64,000 bases of DNA from Fallopia convolvulus. Lineage: Eukaryota > Streptophyta > Magnoliopsida > Caryophyllales > Polygonaceae. The position numbers and the translations under genes are program-made. A model generated the notes under the pieces. It saw only the letters and a list, made by a program, of their open reading frames with translations. It was not told where the DNA came from and did no database searches. Of this stretch, positions 33,312-43,275 are shown piece after piece (the stretch's first letter is position 1; every line of letters begins with the position of its first letter). The stretch is taken from positions 36,798,707 through 36,862,706 of the forward strand of contig OZ024736.1 of assembly GCA_964016875.1 (NCBI GenBank), written 5' to 3'.

Positions 33312-33515
33312 ATGGAAAACCAAAGCGGAGGGTTGAAATTCGAAATTTTCACAAATCATTTCACCAAAGACAACGTATTGGATGAACGAGGCCGATGTGA
33401 CGTCAAATGCAACTATTGTTCCATGAGGTACAAATGGTTGTCGGGTGGAGGTTATGGAACCATCACTCGTCATTTAAAGACCAAGCACGACATACACCTT
33501 AACCGTAGCCCGTAG
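33312..33515 (+). CDS. BED zinc finger-only protein, truncated paralogue of the transposase
   Basis: 67 aa. It starts MENQ like the transposase's MDNQ, then goes straight to the BED finger (EIFTNHFTK..CNYC..YKW..GGYGT..RHLKTKH) and stops six residues later. C-x2-C and H-x4-H are all present. It lacks the Pro-rich N terminus, the catalytic core and the dimerisation region. Over about 52 aligned residues roughly 60% are identical to the transposase's finger, while the non-coding flanks of the two genes are far more alike. It could bind the same palindromes without cutting, acting as a repressor or accessory factor; that is inference. It might instead be a non-expressed deletion relic, though the frame, finger and promoter being kept argues against that. 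Confidence 0.75.
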   Translation: MENQSGGLKFEIFTNHFTKDNVLDERGRCDVKCNYCSMRYKWLSGGGYGTITRHLKTKHDIHLNRSP

Positions 33516-33516
33516 G

Positions 33517-33816
33517 TAAGTCGCCAAGCGGGGTTGCATATCGAAGGTAAGAGAACTACGTGGGCTTTGATTCCTCTATGACACCGAGAGGATACGTAGG
33601 CAACTTAATATCAAGTTTAAGCCCTTCTTCTCCCACCCCCCTTCTCTTCTCAAAGTCCGAAACCGGTCGGACTAGGCTAAAATAGCCTAAAATAGCCATT
33701 ATAACCACAATCCGCGATCGTACAACGATCGCGGAGAACGGGCCGCGACCGCGGTCCTCTATCACCGCGATCGCGGCCCACATCCCGCGATCGCGGTTCT
33801 CAAACCGCGATCGCGG
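33517..33816 (+). repeat. Direct repeat B: 3' flank of the BED gene plus right palindrome array
   Basis: Partner of repeat A at 32866. CCGCGATCGCGG sites at 33765, 33785 and 33805, with variants at 33712 and 33743. Beyond it the right subterminal GGTTCC block begins. Confidence 0.9.
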
Positions 33817-33852
33817 TTTCAGTAGAAAATTGATTTTTTTTTAAAAAAAATT

Positions 33853-34014
33853 AACTGGAACCGAACCGAACCGGAACCGGTCCAGGAACCGGCTTCGGAA
33901 CCGGCGGGAACCGGAAAAAACCGGAACCGGAACCGAGGAACCGGGGGGTTCTCGGTTCCGGTCCCGGTTCCGGGGTTCCGAGGAACCGGAACCGCCGGTT
34001 CCGGAACCGGACAC
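33853..34014 (+). repeat. Right subterminal GGTTCC/GGAACC repeats of the hAT element
   Basis: Mirror counterpart of the block at 29999-30180, in AACCGGAACCGG words, leading into the right inverted repeat ending CACACCACTA. Confidence 0.85.
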
Positions 34015-34310
34015 ACCACTAAACATAGGTTGTGAATTCGTCGTCTAGAAGTTATGGCTTGTAGCATCAATGAGAGTGACCAAGTTCTTGGCTTTGTGGA
34101 AGTATTTTGACATTGAATTTGATCCTTCCGTTAAGGAAGCAAGTTAGAGACGTGTGCTTACTATTTGAGATTTGAGGTAAGGAGTAATAAAAATGAGAAA
34201 AAGAGGAAAGTGACATGTTTGTAGAAAAGTTTGTAAGAACCATTAATGAAAGTGTAAAGGTGAGCTAGGGATGCTTGTTCTGATAGGATCTGATACCATA
34301 AAGGGAGAAA

Positions 34311-34512
34311 TGTAACCCTAATGATTGGTAAATGATTTTCTCGTCAATTAAATCATGTGTTGTTTACAACCTTATATAGAAGGGGTGTATAGCTTTAGCT
34401 TTTATAGAACTAGTTATCACCACAAGGATAATTAGAATTGTGCCAATGATAGTACATGACAAAATACTCAGTTTTATCTTATTACATTTGTATTTAACCC
34501 ATTACGTTGCCA
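34311..34512 (-). repeat. Shared copia LTR (left), 202 bp
   Basis: On the minus strand it starts TGGCAACGTAATGGG and ends CATTAGGGTTACA. It aligns over its whole length with 38838-39038 (for example TAATGATTGGTAAATGATTTTCTC, ATATAGAAGG.GTGTATAG, CACAAGGATAATT), with several differences. Confidence 0.85.
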
Positions 34513-34559
34513 TCCTATGTCAATTTGAACGTGGTTGAAGGCAAATTTGGGATTATAGT

Positions 34560-35760
34560 GATAGGAACCTAGCAGTTGGTAAGGCTTTGGTGAGAATGTC
34601 AACTTTATGATCTTTGGAGAAGAGAAAAGCTACTTTTATAGATTTATTTCTGACTCTTCCCCCAAAATACAGTGAAAGTCTAGACATAGATGCTTTATGC
34701 GGTGGTGCATGACTGGGTTTACAACCAATTAGGTCGCGCCCATATTATCACACTAGAGGATGGGCGCAATAGGAAGTTTGATGTGAAGCTCGGCAAGAAG
34801 GCGTTGAATCCACAATGTCTCACATATGGCCGAGGCGAAGGCGCGATATTCAACCTCTATTGACGATTGAAAGACTAACGATTGCTTTTTGAGGTCCAAA
34901 AAAGAAGGTTTGAGCCGAGATAGATGCAATAGCACTGGTGGATCTCCAATCACATGTTTCACTGACCCAATCGGTGTCAAAGAATGTTGAGAGGAAAAAA
35001 TTGGGCTGAGATGAGAAGTGGAATTGAAGGTCTGACATGGAATTGAGGTAGTGGATTACGTGCTCAACACCTTGCCAATGTTTGTCCAGTGGAGAGTGAA
35101 TTGACTGGAAAAGACGATATATTGATAATGATACTTTCGGTCTTAAGAATGCTAGGTATTAAATTCCACACGTGATGTTGTGATATTTGAGTTGATATTC
35201 GAATTTGGCAGACTCGTTAGTAGAGGAGATAAAGTTTATGACCATGGGCGTAGCAATAGCCTTGGAGTCCTAGATTTGGGCACGTTAAAGCATGTCTTTG
35301 ATATATTTATTTTGATATAAGTAGAACCTTGAAGCATTTCTGTGGCACTCAACTCCTAGGAAAAAACTAAGATGTAGTAGAGATAATGAGCAAATCATCG
35401 ACATAGACTAATAAAAACAGAAATTTTGTTCCCTGGCGATAGATGAAAAGAGAGGTGTTGGCCTCGAAAGGACTGAAACCAATAGTGATCAAGGTATCAC
35501 TAAGGCGAGAAACCAAGTAAGAGGGTATTGTTTTAAGCCATAGAGATTTTTTAAGTTTGAACATATAAGTCGGGATTTTAGGATGTAAAAAAGCTTGAGG
35601 TTGAGCAATGAAAATGCCTTCAGTCAAGGATCCGTGGAGTAAAGCATTTCGGATGTCAATTTCTTTCACTAGCCACCCTTGCATTGCCGCTAAGGAGAGG
35701 AGAAGACATATGGTTAAAGGCTTGGTTACGGGGCTAAACATATCATCATAGTCTATGTCA
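34560..35760 (-). pseudogene. Copia reverse transcriptase and RNase H remnants
   Basis: Around 34753-34980 the minus strand encodes SSIEVEYRAFASAICETLWIQ, the copia RNase H signature. At 35367-35741 it encodes VKEIDIRNALLHGSL, KLKKSLW and LLVYVDDLLII, reverse transcriptase blocks including the catalytic YVDD. The two frames are separated by stops and frame changes. Confidence 0.88.
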
Positions 35761-36244
35761 TGGACTTGATGGAAACCTTTTGCAATGATGTCGACTTTCC
35801 TTCATTCGATTTGTCCATTGGCGTTGAATTTAGTTTAGAACACCCATTTGACTCCAGGAACGTTTTGAGAGGAGTTTGATGGAACGAGGTCCCAAGTGTT
35901 GTGGAGAGTAAGGCTTGAAATTCTTGAGACATGGCATCACACCATTCTTTGTGTTGGAAGGATTTTGTGAAGGATGTGGGATCATCTGGTATGATTTGAG
36001 AATTGGAGCAATGAGGTTTTGGCCAAGGTATTGTACTATGTGTTATTATAAGGGGTTTTGGTATATTTGATTTGAAGTAAGTATGAATCGTGGTTGTGGG
36101 CTAAGTAGGAGGAATTGGATGGGTTTGAGGGTGAGGCGGGTTGTTTGTAGAATTGGAGATGTTCGACCCAGAAGAGGATGTTGGAGAGATAAGAGAGTTT
36201 GGGTTTGATGAAAAAGTGTGAGAAGTTTGGCTTGTGGAAATTAA

Positions 36245-36948
36245 GTTAGAGGAGTTTGGGCATGCTGGTGAGTGTTGGGCCAAAATATATGGAAGAGAGG
36301 ATAGTATCGCATGAGTGGGAGATGTAAATTTTTTGTGCGGTCCAGTCAAAACATATTTACTCTCTTTGATTGTTAGAATATCCAAGAAAGATAGTGGGAG
36401 TATACCGGAATGAATAGACATCATAGGGATAGAAATTTGGAAAGGATAGACATCCAAAAAAATCTGAGGAAAGAGTAGTTCGGTTTGGAGTAGAAGAGAA
36501 GTTCGAAGATTGTTTGATTTTGGAGAATGGGAGTGGGAAGCCTATTGATGAGATAGGTGGTCGTTTCAAAGGTATAGTCCCAAAAACGAAGTGAAAGTTA
36601 GAGGAGTTTGGGCATGCTGGTGAGTGTTGGGCCAAAATATATGGAAGAGAGGATAGTATCGCATGAGTGGGAGATGTAATTTTTTGTGCGGTCCAGTCAA
36701 AACATATTTACTCTCTTTGATTGTTAGAATATCCAAGAAAGATAGTGGGAGTATACCGGAATGAATAGACATCATAGGGATAGAAATTTGGAAAGGATAG
36801 ACATCCAAAAAAATCTGAGGAAAGAGTAGTTCGGTTTGGAGTAGAAGAGAAGTTCGAAGATTGTTTGATTTTGGAGAATGGGAGTGGGAAGCCTATTGAT
36901 GAGATAGGTGGTCGTTTCAAAGGTATAGTCCCAAAAACGAAGTGAAAG
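36245..36948 (-). repeat. 352-bp tandem duplication in the copia integrase region
   Basis: 36245-36596 and 36597-36948 are almost identical; one T is missing in the second copy (TAAATTTTTT versus TAATTTTTT). The junction shares GTGAAAGT. Confidence 0.95.
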
Positions 36949-37103
36949 TGAGGCATGTTTGAGGAGAATGAGGCCCATGTCAACTATTCATTTATGACAT
37001 GTCTCAACGGTCCCATTTTAAAGGTGAGAATATGGACAAGTGATATGGTGAGCAATGCCAAGATTTTGGAAGAGAGAGCAAAGGGTTTCAAATTCGGTTC
37101 CCA

Positions 37104-37400
37104 AGTCTATTTGTATGAATGAAATTTGTGTGGAGAAGAATTTTGTAACAAAGTTTATAAAGGTTGAAACAATTTTTGATGAACGAGATTTTTTATGGCA
37201 AATGGGAAAACCAATTGGCAATAGTTGTAACCCAAGGGTATATATACTAGGCAAGTCTATTTGTATGAAAGAAATTTGTGTGGAGAAGAATTTTGTAACA
37301 AAGTTTATAAAGGTTGAAACAATTTGATGAACGAGATTTTTTATGACAAATGGGAAAACCAATTGGCAATAGGAGTAACCCAAGGGTATATATACTAGGC
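37104..37400 (-). repeat. 150-bp tandem duplication in the copia integrase region
   Basis: AAGTCTATTTGTATGAA.GAAATTTG starts at 37104 and again at 37254. Both copies end in CCCAAGGGTATATATACTAGGCAAG. Only a few changes separate them. Confidence 0.93.
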
Positions 37401-37629
37401 AAGTTATGATTCATATTTTCAATGTGGAAAGCTCTTTTCTTCAACAGTTTATGAGAGTAAAGGGATGAAGAACCATGATTTTGAATGGGAATTTGAAATC
37501 CATCACCAAGAGAGACGCTATTTATGCCATTGCATGTGTAGGTGTCTAGCCTTAAATGTGCAAGATTAGGAGTAAAATGGTGACTTGTTGTTGCATTTGG
37601 ATACCATTATGACTACTTTGTGGTGAGAT

Positions 37630-38440
37630 TCAGTTGGAGATTTCCTTGTGGGAGCGCTTGAAAAGCTTGATTAAATCTATGTCAGTATTGAAGAGCATTA
37701 TGTCCCGACTTCCCACAAACTTGACAAGTCGGCCTCGTGTGTGTGCGTGTGCGCCAGAGAAGGTGTAACCTCGCCCAACCCCAAGTTCATTGTTTCGTTG
37801 AGTGTTGATTTGGCTATTTCTACACCCTTTCCCATTTCCTCTTCCATTTTCGTTGCACCTACCTCTTGAGCGACCACCGCGCCCTCGATTTACATTGGTG
37901 TAGTTTGCTTCTAGGTTGTTGGAGGCAGTTTTGTTCACTGAGATTGAATTTTAAAGATTGGTGGTCTACCTGTTAGTCTCGATTCATGAACCAGCAAATA
38001 GGAGAGAATCTGGTTGGGCGTTGACAGTGTTGGTTTGGTTGACAAGCTGGTGACATCATAATCATATTCCGTCACAAGTCCAGCAAGAACATAGGTGGTG
38101 AATTCATCATCTGGAAGCTTGTGGCTTGCAACGCTGGGGAAAGTGGCCAAGTTCTTGGCTTTGTATTCTGACATTGACTCCGATCGTTTATTTAAGGAAG
38201 CAAGTTGGAGACGTTTGCTCACTATTTGAGCTTTGAGGTAAGGGGTAATTTGAAATTTCCGTAGTGGGAAATTTTCTTGGGAACGCTGAGGAAAGTGGCC
38301 AAGTTCATGGCTTTGTTGAAGTATTCTAAAATTGACTCCGATCGTTTATTTAAGAAAGCTAGTTGGAGACGTGTGCTCACTATTTGAGCTTTGAGGTAAG
38401 GAGTAATTTGAAATTTCCATAGTAGGAAATTTTCTTGGGA
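37630..38440 (-). pseudogene. Copia gag remnant
   Basis: Minus-strand 38222-37935 encodes a UBN2 gag piece (SEYKAKNLATF, LAGLVTEYDYDVTSLS, TPNQILSYLL). The next frame (37938-37630) is Arg/Gly/Asn-rich (RGRGGRSRGR), as before a zinc knuckle. A segment of about 150 bp (38,140-38,270) is duplicated at 38,280-38,440 ('gaggaaagtggccaagttc.tggctttgt'). Confidence 0.83.
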
Positions 38441-38559
38441 TAACTTTAATGTGATAAAATGAAAAAAAGAGGAAATGGATGTGTTTGTAGAAAAGTCTAT
38501 AAGAGTTGTTAATGGTGGTGGAAAGGTGAGGTAGGGATGTTTGTCCTGTTAGGCTAGCC

Positions 38560-38837
38560 TAATAGGCTTAATTGGATCCTTTTTGGCCAAATAAATAGAG
38601 ATTAGATTATAGTCCCCAACATGCCAATTCGATCATTCAGTACTTTTCTACGGTACTAGCCTCTTCCCATCAGAGAAAAATGCAAACCCTAGACTTGGTT
38701 GAGGAAGACTACATACATGTGGCTATCATTAACTATCGTTTGATATTCAACAACAAGTTCGATTGCTACCATGGATTCAGGTATGTAATTAGTGTTCTTA
38801 ATATCTTAGTATGATTGATCATGACTTCTCAAGAGGA
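38560..38837. other. Unexplained 280-bp segment between copia gag leader and LTR
   Basis: It has no counterpart in the sister copy at 34,260-34,310, where gag leader and LTR are about 50 bp apart. It contains an inverted repeat GGCTAGCCTAATAGGC near 38,551-38,570 and GATTCAGGTATGTAATTAG, which looks like an exon end with splice donor. Likely an insertion, but no duplication found. Confidence 0.4.
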
Positions 38838-39038
38838 GTAAAAAAACCCTAATGATTGGTAAATGATTTTCTCATCAATTCATTCATGTGTTGTTTACGG
38901 TCTTATATAGAAGGGTGTATAGTTGTTATAGAACCAATTGTCACCACAAGGATAATTCTAGAATTGTGCCAATGACAATACATGACAAAATACTCAATCT
39001 TATCCTGCTATATTTGTATTTAATCCCTTACGTTATCA
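38838..39038 (-). repeat. Right copia LTR, about 200 bp
   Basis: On the minus strand it starts TGATAACGTAAGGGA. Aligns with 34311-34512. Confidence 0.82.
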
Positions 39039-39637
39039 GGGGTACCAAACCCTCATGCCCCTTTGGTCACCCCCACCACAAAAAAAAATGTATTCATGCA
39101 TGTGCTCACAAGTCACAGTCCAACATTAGATCATAAGGATTGTTGTTTCCATTCTTTGGCAATACTCAAGAGGTTTAATTTGCCAATTAAGAAACATTTT
39201 CTAAATAAATTTAGGATTGTTGTGGATAAAGAACTCAAAGTTAAGCAATTGGTGATGATTCTAATAAGAATTTGGAGAACTTGTTGTTTATATGGAGTAT
39301 GGTCACATGTGTGTGGCAGATTGATAGTTGAATCCAACATCATTATGATTGTTCTAACTTCTACGGGTTTCTTTTATTTCTGAGAAGTTTAGCTTTACTT
39401 TTCAGTTTTGTTGAGAGAAAGGTGGAATTGTATAATTAGATGCTCTTAGAACTTTAATATTGATTTTCAAGTGGACCATGGGATATGAAATATGAAATAA
39501 AATAACGGGCTTTATAACTTATGGATATGAAGCTTACTTTTAGAAACTAATATCTTAAAAGAATATGCATAAATTCTTAGAAAAGAAATAAAAATTCCTA
39601 AATAAGTAAAACTAGAATCCCCCCTAAAACAAAGAAA
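39039..39637. other. Intergenic stretch, no gene seen
   Basis: A/T-rich, with short ORFs of no recognisable family on both strands. Confidence 0.35.
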
Positions 39638-40120
39638 ACAACAACAACAACATCTACTCAGATGGATCCCGATGTAAGCGGGATCTGGGGGTTGAGATGT
39701 ATGCACCCTTACCCTGGACGGATAGTCGGGAGGGTATTTTTGGCGGGTCCAGCGCTAAAAAAGGTAAAGAACGCAAGAAAGAAAACCAGAGGGAAGGGAA
39801 GGAGAGTAACACGAAAACGAAGAGAACGCACGCAGACCAAAAAGGAGGAAAAAGCAAAAACTAAAAACAAGAACAGAAGCAAAAGAAAAAGCAAAAGCAA
39901 AAGCAAAAGCAAAAGTCAAAAGGGGGACATGGTACTCCCTCAAAGGCGGGTCTTCCTTTCGGGTCTTTTGTATATCGCTCCACCACTATAATCTTTTCAC
40001 GCCAATGGTCTCTGCTCATGCCCACCTCTTCTGAGATTGCCAGAGTTGTGAGGTCTTGTTGTATTACTTCCTTCCAACTCTTCTTCAGTCTACCCCTTTC
40101 CCTGCGAAACTCCTCAAAGA

Positions 40121-41410
40121 TCATACTTTCGATTCTCCTGACCAGGGAATCTTGTGGTCTCCTTTGTATGTGCCCGAACCATCTAAGCCTCGACTCGCGG
40201 AGCTTTTCCCTAAACTGGTAACTCCTACCTTGCTCCGAATCTCCACATTCCTAATCATTTCTAGTCTCGTGTGTCCCCACATCCACCTCAACATGCTCAT
40301 CTCTGCTACCATCAACTTCTTTTCTTGCACCTTTGTAGAAGGCCAACATTCTGCCCCATGCAGAATCGCGGGTCTAACCATAGTTTTGTAAAGCTTGCCC
40401 TTCAGTTTTAGTGGTACGTTTCTGTCACATAACACTCCAAACGCGCCCCTCCACTTCTGCCAACCTCGCTGAATTCGATGTCTAATATCCTCTTCAACGC
40501 TCCCATCACTCTGCACAATTGAACCTAGGTATCTGAACATCTCCTTTTTAGCTATGGCCTCTCCTCCCAAGCATACTTCCTCTTCTGATTCCACTCCCTG
40601 ATTGAACTTAAACTCCACATATTTTGTCTTTGTCTGGCTTAGCCTAAAACCATTTGTCTCGGGCTTCTCTCTCCATGTCTCTAACTTTCTACTTACTCCC
40701 TCCCTCGACTCGTCCACCAACACAATGTCATTTGTGAACATCATGCACCACGGTACCTCTTCTTGGATCTCCTTTGTCAAAATATCTAGAATGACAACAA
40801 ACAAAAAAGGGCTCAAGGTCGACCATTGGTGCAGGCCGACCTCCACCTGGAAAAACTCTGTGTTACCCCCCCCCCCCCCCCGGGGTGCACACACTTGTCA
40901 GCGAGCCCTTATACATGTCTTGTAGAATTCTGATATAAGTCCCAGAAACTGCTCTAGCTTCTAAACACCTCCACATCAACTCTCTCGGAACCCTGCCATA
41001 ATCCTTTTCTAGATCAATAAAGACCATGTGCAAGTCTTCCCTCCTCTCTCTGTAGGATTCTACCAATCGTCTGATCAAGTGGATGCCTCAAGCGACGATC
41101 GCGTTAGCATTAGACCAAACTGGTTCTCTGACACGTTGATTGTCCTCCTCAACCAAGCCTCGATCACTTTTTCCCAAATCTTCATAGTATGGCTGAGGAG
41201 CTTAATACCCTTTTAGTTATTGCACTATTGCACATCTCCTTTATTTTTGTACAGCGGAAACAAGCTACTAAGTCTCCACTCCTCTAACATCCTTGTAGTT
41301 CGGAAAATGACATTGAAAAGTGTCGTCAGCCACTCTAAGCCTCTCACTCCCAACCACTTCCACACCTCCACTGGAATCTCATCTGGTCCTACTGCTTTTC
41401 TGTTGCTCAT
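40121..41410 (-). pseudogene. RTE LINE reverse transcriptase remnant
   Basis: Minus strand: MSNRKAVGPDEIPVEVWK (41410 side), VFIDLEKDYGRVPRELMW, LHQWSTLSPFLFVVILDIL, then PWCMMFTNDIVLVDES, RYLGSIVQSDG and RIQRGWQKWRGAFGVLCDR. The catalytic FADD box reads FTND, so the enzyme would be dead even without the frame breaks. A C16 run at about 40866-40881 adds one of the breaks. Confidence 0.9.
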
Positions 41411-41568
41411 TTTTCGAAGCGCATTCTACACCTCGACCTTGGAGATTTGCCTGAAAAAGAGGCAATCTGACCGACCCCTTGACTCCTCTAAGTCCACTGT
41501 AGTCCCCCATCCCTCATTTTAGCAAGATACAAAAATATCTCTATCAGCGCTCCTTTATCTGACTATCC

Positions 41569-41964
41569 TCAACTAGTACCGTCCCTTCTTCGTCTTTTAA
41601 TTATGTTCAAGTCCCTGCTCTTTTGTTCTCTTGCATGGGTCAGCATGTACATCACCCTTTCCCTTCCTTTCTCATCCAAGGCTTTATACATGCCCTCATA
41701 TGCTTTCTCCTTTTCCAAATCCAGTGCTTTCTTTTTCCTCTTTTTTGCCACTTTATATTCTACCCGACACGCTTCTTTGTCACTGTCGTTGCTTTCCACC
41801 CACTTTCTATAAGCCAACTGTTTGCCCTTAACCTTTTCTTGAACTTCTCCATTCCACCAAAATTCAGCTCTTCTGTTCCCACCTCTACTCTTCAACATAC
41901 CCATCACTCCACAAGCCACTCTCCGAACGCACTCCGCCATCTTACCCCCACATACTGTCTGCAT
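41569..41964 (-). pseudogene. RTE LINE segment between endonuclease and reverse transcriptase
   Basis: 131-residue frame rich in Lys/Glu with WWNGEVQEKVKGKQLAYRKW-like words (seen as EFWWNGEVQEKV), the usual linker of plant RTE ORFs. Confidence 0.75.
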
Positions 41965-42142
41965 TGTCTCTCACTTGACATGCTCCTTTCGCCTCTGCCT
42001 CCTCAAAAACCTTATCTCTAAAAAATCTATCCATTTGTCTCGTTTAGGCACCCCCATCTGATCTTATGTTGCATCCCACCATTGGCTCTCCTCTTTCCGT
42101 GGGCCCATGCCAGATCCATGACCAACAACCTGTGCGGAGTCG

Positions 42143-42836
42143 TTAGTCCTCCGTTCGAGATGATCTTACAATCCGTGTCTTATTTGAGGCGCTCTGAAAA
42201 GTAATCAAGTGCTCGTCCTTCTTTTTGAACCAAGAGTTCGCTATTACACACCCAAAAGTCACTGGAAACTCTAGCAAGGCCCGTCCTTTGTCGTTTATGT
42301 CCCCAAAACTGAAACCTCCATGCACCTCTTCATACCCGTCCCCTCGACTTATCAATGTGCCCATTGAAGTCACCCCCTACCACCACCTTCTCTGACCCTG
42401 GAATACTCCTAATCAGTTCATCCAAGTCCTCCCAAAAACGCCGCTTTTCTGCTCCATCTAAACCTACATGTGGGGCATAGGCACTTATGACATTTAAAGA
42501 ATATCCCCCAACCACTAACTTAATCATCATCAATCGGTCGCTTCTGCGGTCCACAAGGACCACTTGGTCTCTTAGCTTGGCATCGACCAGAATGCCCTCT
42601 CCATTCTTGTTGTTAGCTGCTCCTGCATACCACAACTTCCAACCATCAATCTCCCTTGTTTTGCTACCTTTCTACTTAGTCTCTTGTATGCACGCAATAT
42701 CTATGCTCCGTTGCTGAAGTATCTTGACTAGGTCAAATGATTTCCTAGTGAGCGATCCCACATTCCACAAACCTATCCTTAGACATGTGCTTGCTCTCCT
42801 GCCCCGGCTGGGCTTACTAAACCTCGACAAAGCCAT
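42143..42836 (-). pseudogene. RTE LINE apurinic-type endonuclease remnant
   Basis: Begins MALSRFSK at 42836. Words RIGLWNVGSLTRKS, DIACIQETK, NVISAYAPHVGL and VVGGDFNGHI are the APE endonuclease motifs (catalytic Glu in QETK, Asp/Asn in GDFNGH). The frame shifts at least twice. Confidence 0.9.
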
Positions 42837-43235
42837 CTTGGTGTGTTGCACAAATTGAAAGAGGCCAAACACTTCTCTTGATTGCCCAAGGCTAAAACTT
42901 GCAACATAGACACCATAGACAAACAACCAAAAGTGCACTGGCAAGAGGCAAACGCTTACCCGATGCCTCTTGACCCAACAAAAACTAAAAAACAAACAAA
43001 AACCAACAAGTAGAGTTGAACTAGCAACGCAAGGCCAAAAGAGGCCAACACATAAACCACAAAAACAGTGGCAGTTAACAACCCTAGCAGAGGAACAAAG
43101 CTGGGGTGGGTGACAACACCAAGATCACCTGACCGGAAACATGGCACAAGCAGCCCGAAGCCTCGCAACACAAAAGAAAAACAAGGGGGTTGGCCAACAA
43201 CAGTAATCTACTAAAGTGTAGAGAGAGACTAGAGC

Positions 43236-43238
<3 letters not shown>

Positions 43239-43273
<35 letters not shown>
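43239..43273. repeat. (GA)n microsatellite
   Basis: About 17 GA units. A second run is at 43800-43835. Both lie in the presumed 5' part of the LINE. Confidence 0.9.

Positions 43274-43275
<2 letters not shown>

Larger units (their letters stand above)
29991..34021 (+). mobile_element. Autonomous-looking hAT transposon, 4,031 bp, with two genes
   Basis: Ends TAGTGGTGGGTTCCGG and (complement of the right end) TAGTGGTGTGTCCGGTTCC form terminal inverted repeats inside a perfect 8-bp duplication. Subterminal DNA is packed with GGTTCC/GGAACC words, followed inward by arrays of CCGCGATCGCGG. It encodes an intact 757-aa BED-hAT transposase and, downstream, a 67-aa BED-only protein. The segment 32866-33145 (3' of the transposase gene) is repeated as 33517-33816 (3' of the small gene) with high identity. 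The intact coding frame and duplication suggest a fairly recent arrival, younger than the copia relic it interrupts. Confidence 0.95.
27062..34310 (-). pseudogene. 5' part (gag) of a second copia copy, split by two insertions
   Basis: Three pieces, 27062-27139, 29900-29990 and 34022-34310, align in order with the gag region of the neighbouring copia relic at 37,940-38,500. Examples are 'ggtggtctacc.gttagtctcgattcatgaacca' and 'gtgaattc.tc.tctagaagtt.tggcttg'. The middle piece encodes, on the minus strand, YDPVVTSLSMQPTFLTPNQIL, a UBN2 gag segment. Removing the solo LTR (27140-29899) and the hAT element (29991-34021), each with one copy of its duplication, restores contiguity. A primer-site relic on the minus strand (TGGTATCAGATCC-like, 34286-34298) precedes it. 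Confidence 0.85.
36100..37630 (-). pseudogene. Copia integrase and linker remnants, enlarged by duplications
   Basis: Minus-strand frames contain FETTTYLINRLPTP, FFGCLSFP and GYSNNQRE-type integrase C-terminal words and the Ser/Pro/Asn-rich linker. HTNRLGTEFE-like and CPYSHL words near 37,020-37,090 belong to the integrase core. A 352-bp and a 150-bp tandem duplication make the frames repeat. Confidence 0.75.
34311..39038 (-). mobile_element. Degenerate Ty1/copia element, minus strand
   Basis: Two similar LTRs of about 200 bp (34311-34512 and 38838-39038) enclose, on the minus strand from right to left, gag, integrase, reverse transcriptase and RNase H pieces. All frames are broken. The left LTR also adjoins the gag fragment of a further copy at 27,062-34,310, so one LTR is shared by two internal regions. 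Several tandem duplications enlarge the interior. Confidence 0.85.

Noticed and set aside
39861..39920. AAAGC repeat as a CRISPR-like or regulatory array
   Set aside because: It is a short simple repeat (AAGCAAA units) in the 3' part of the LINE; no spacers.
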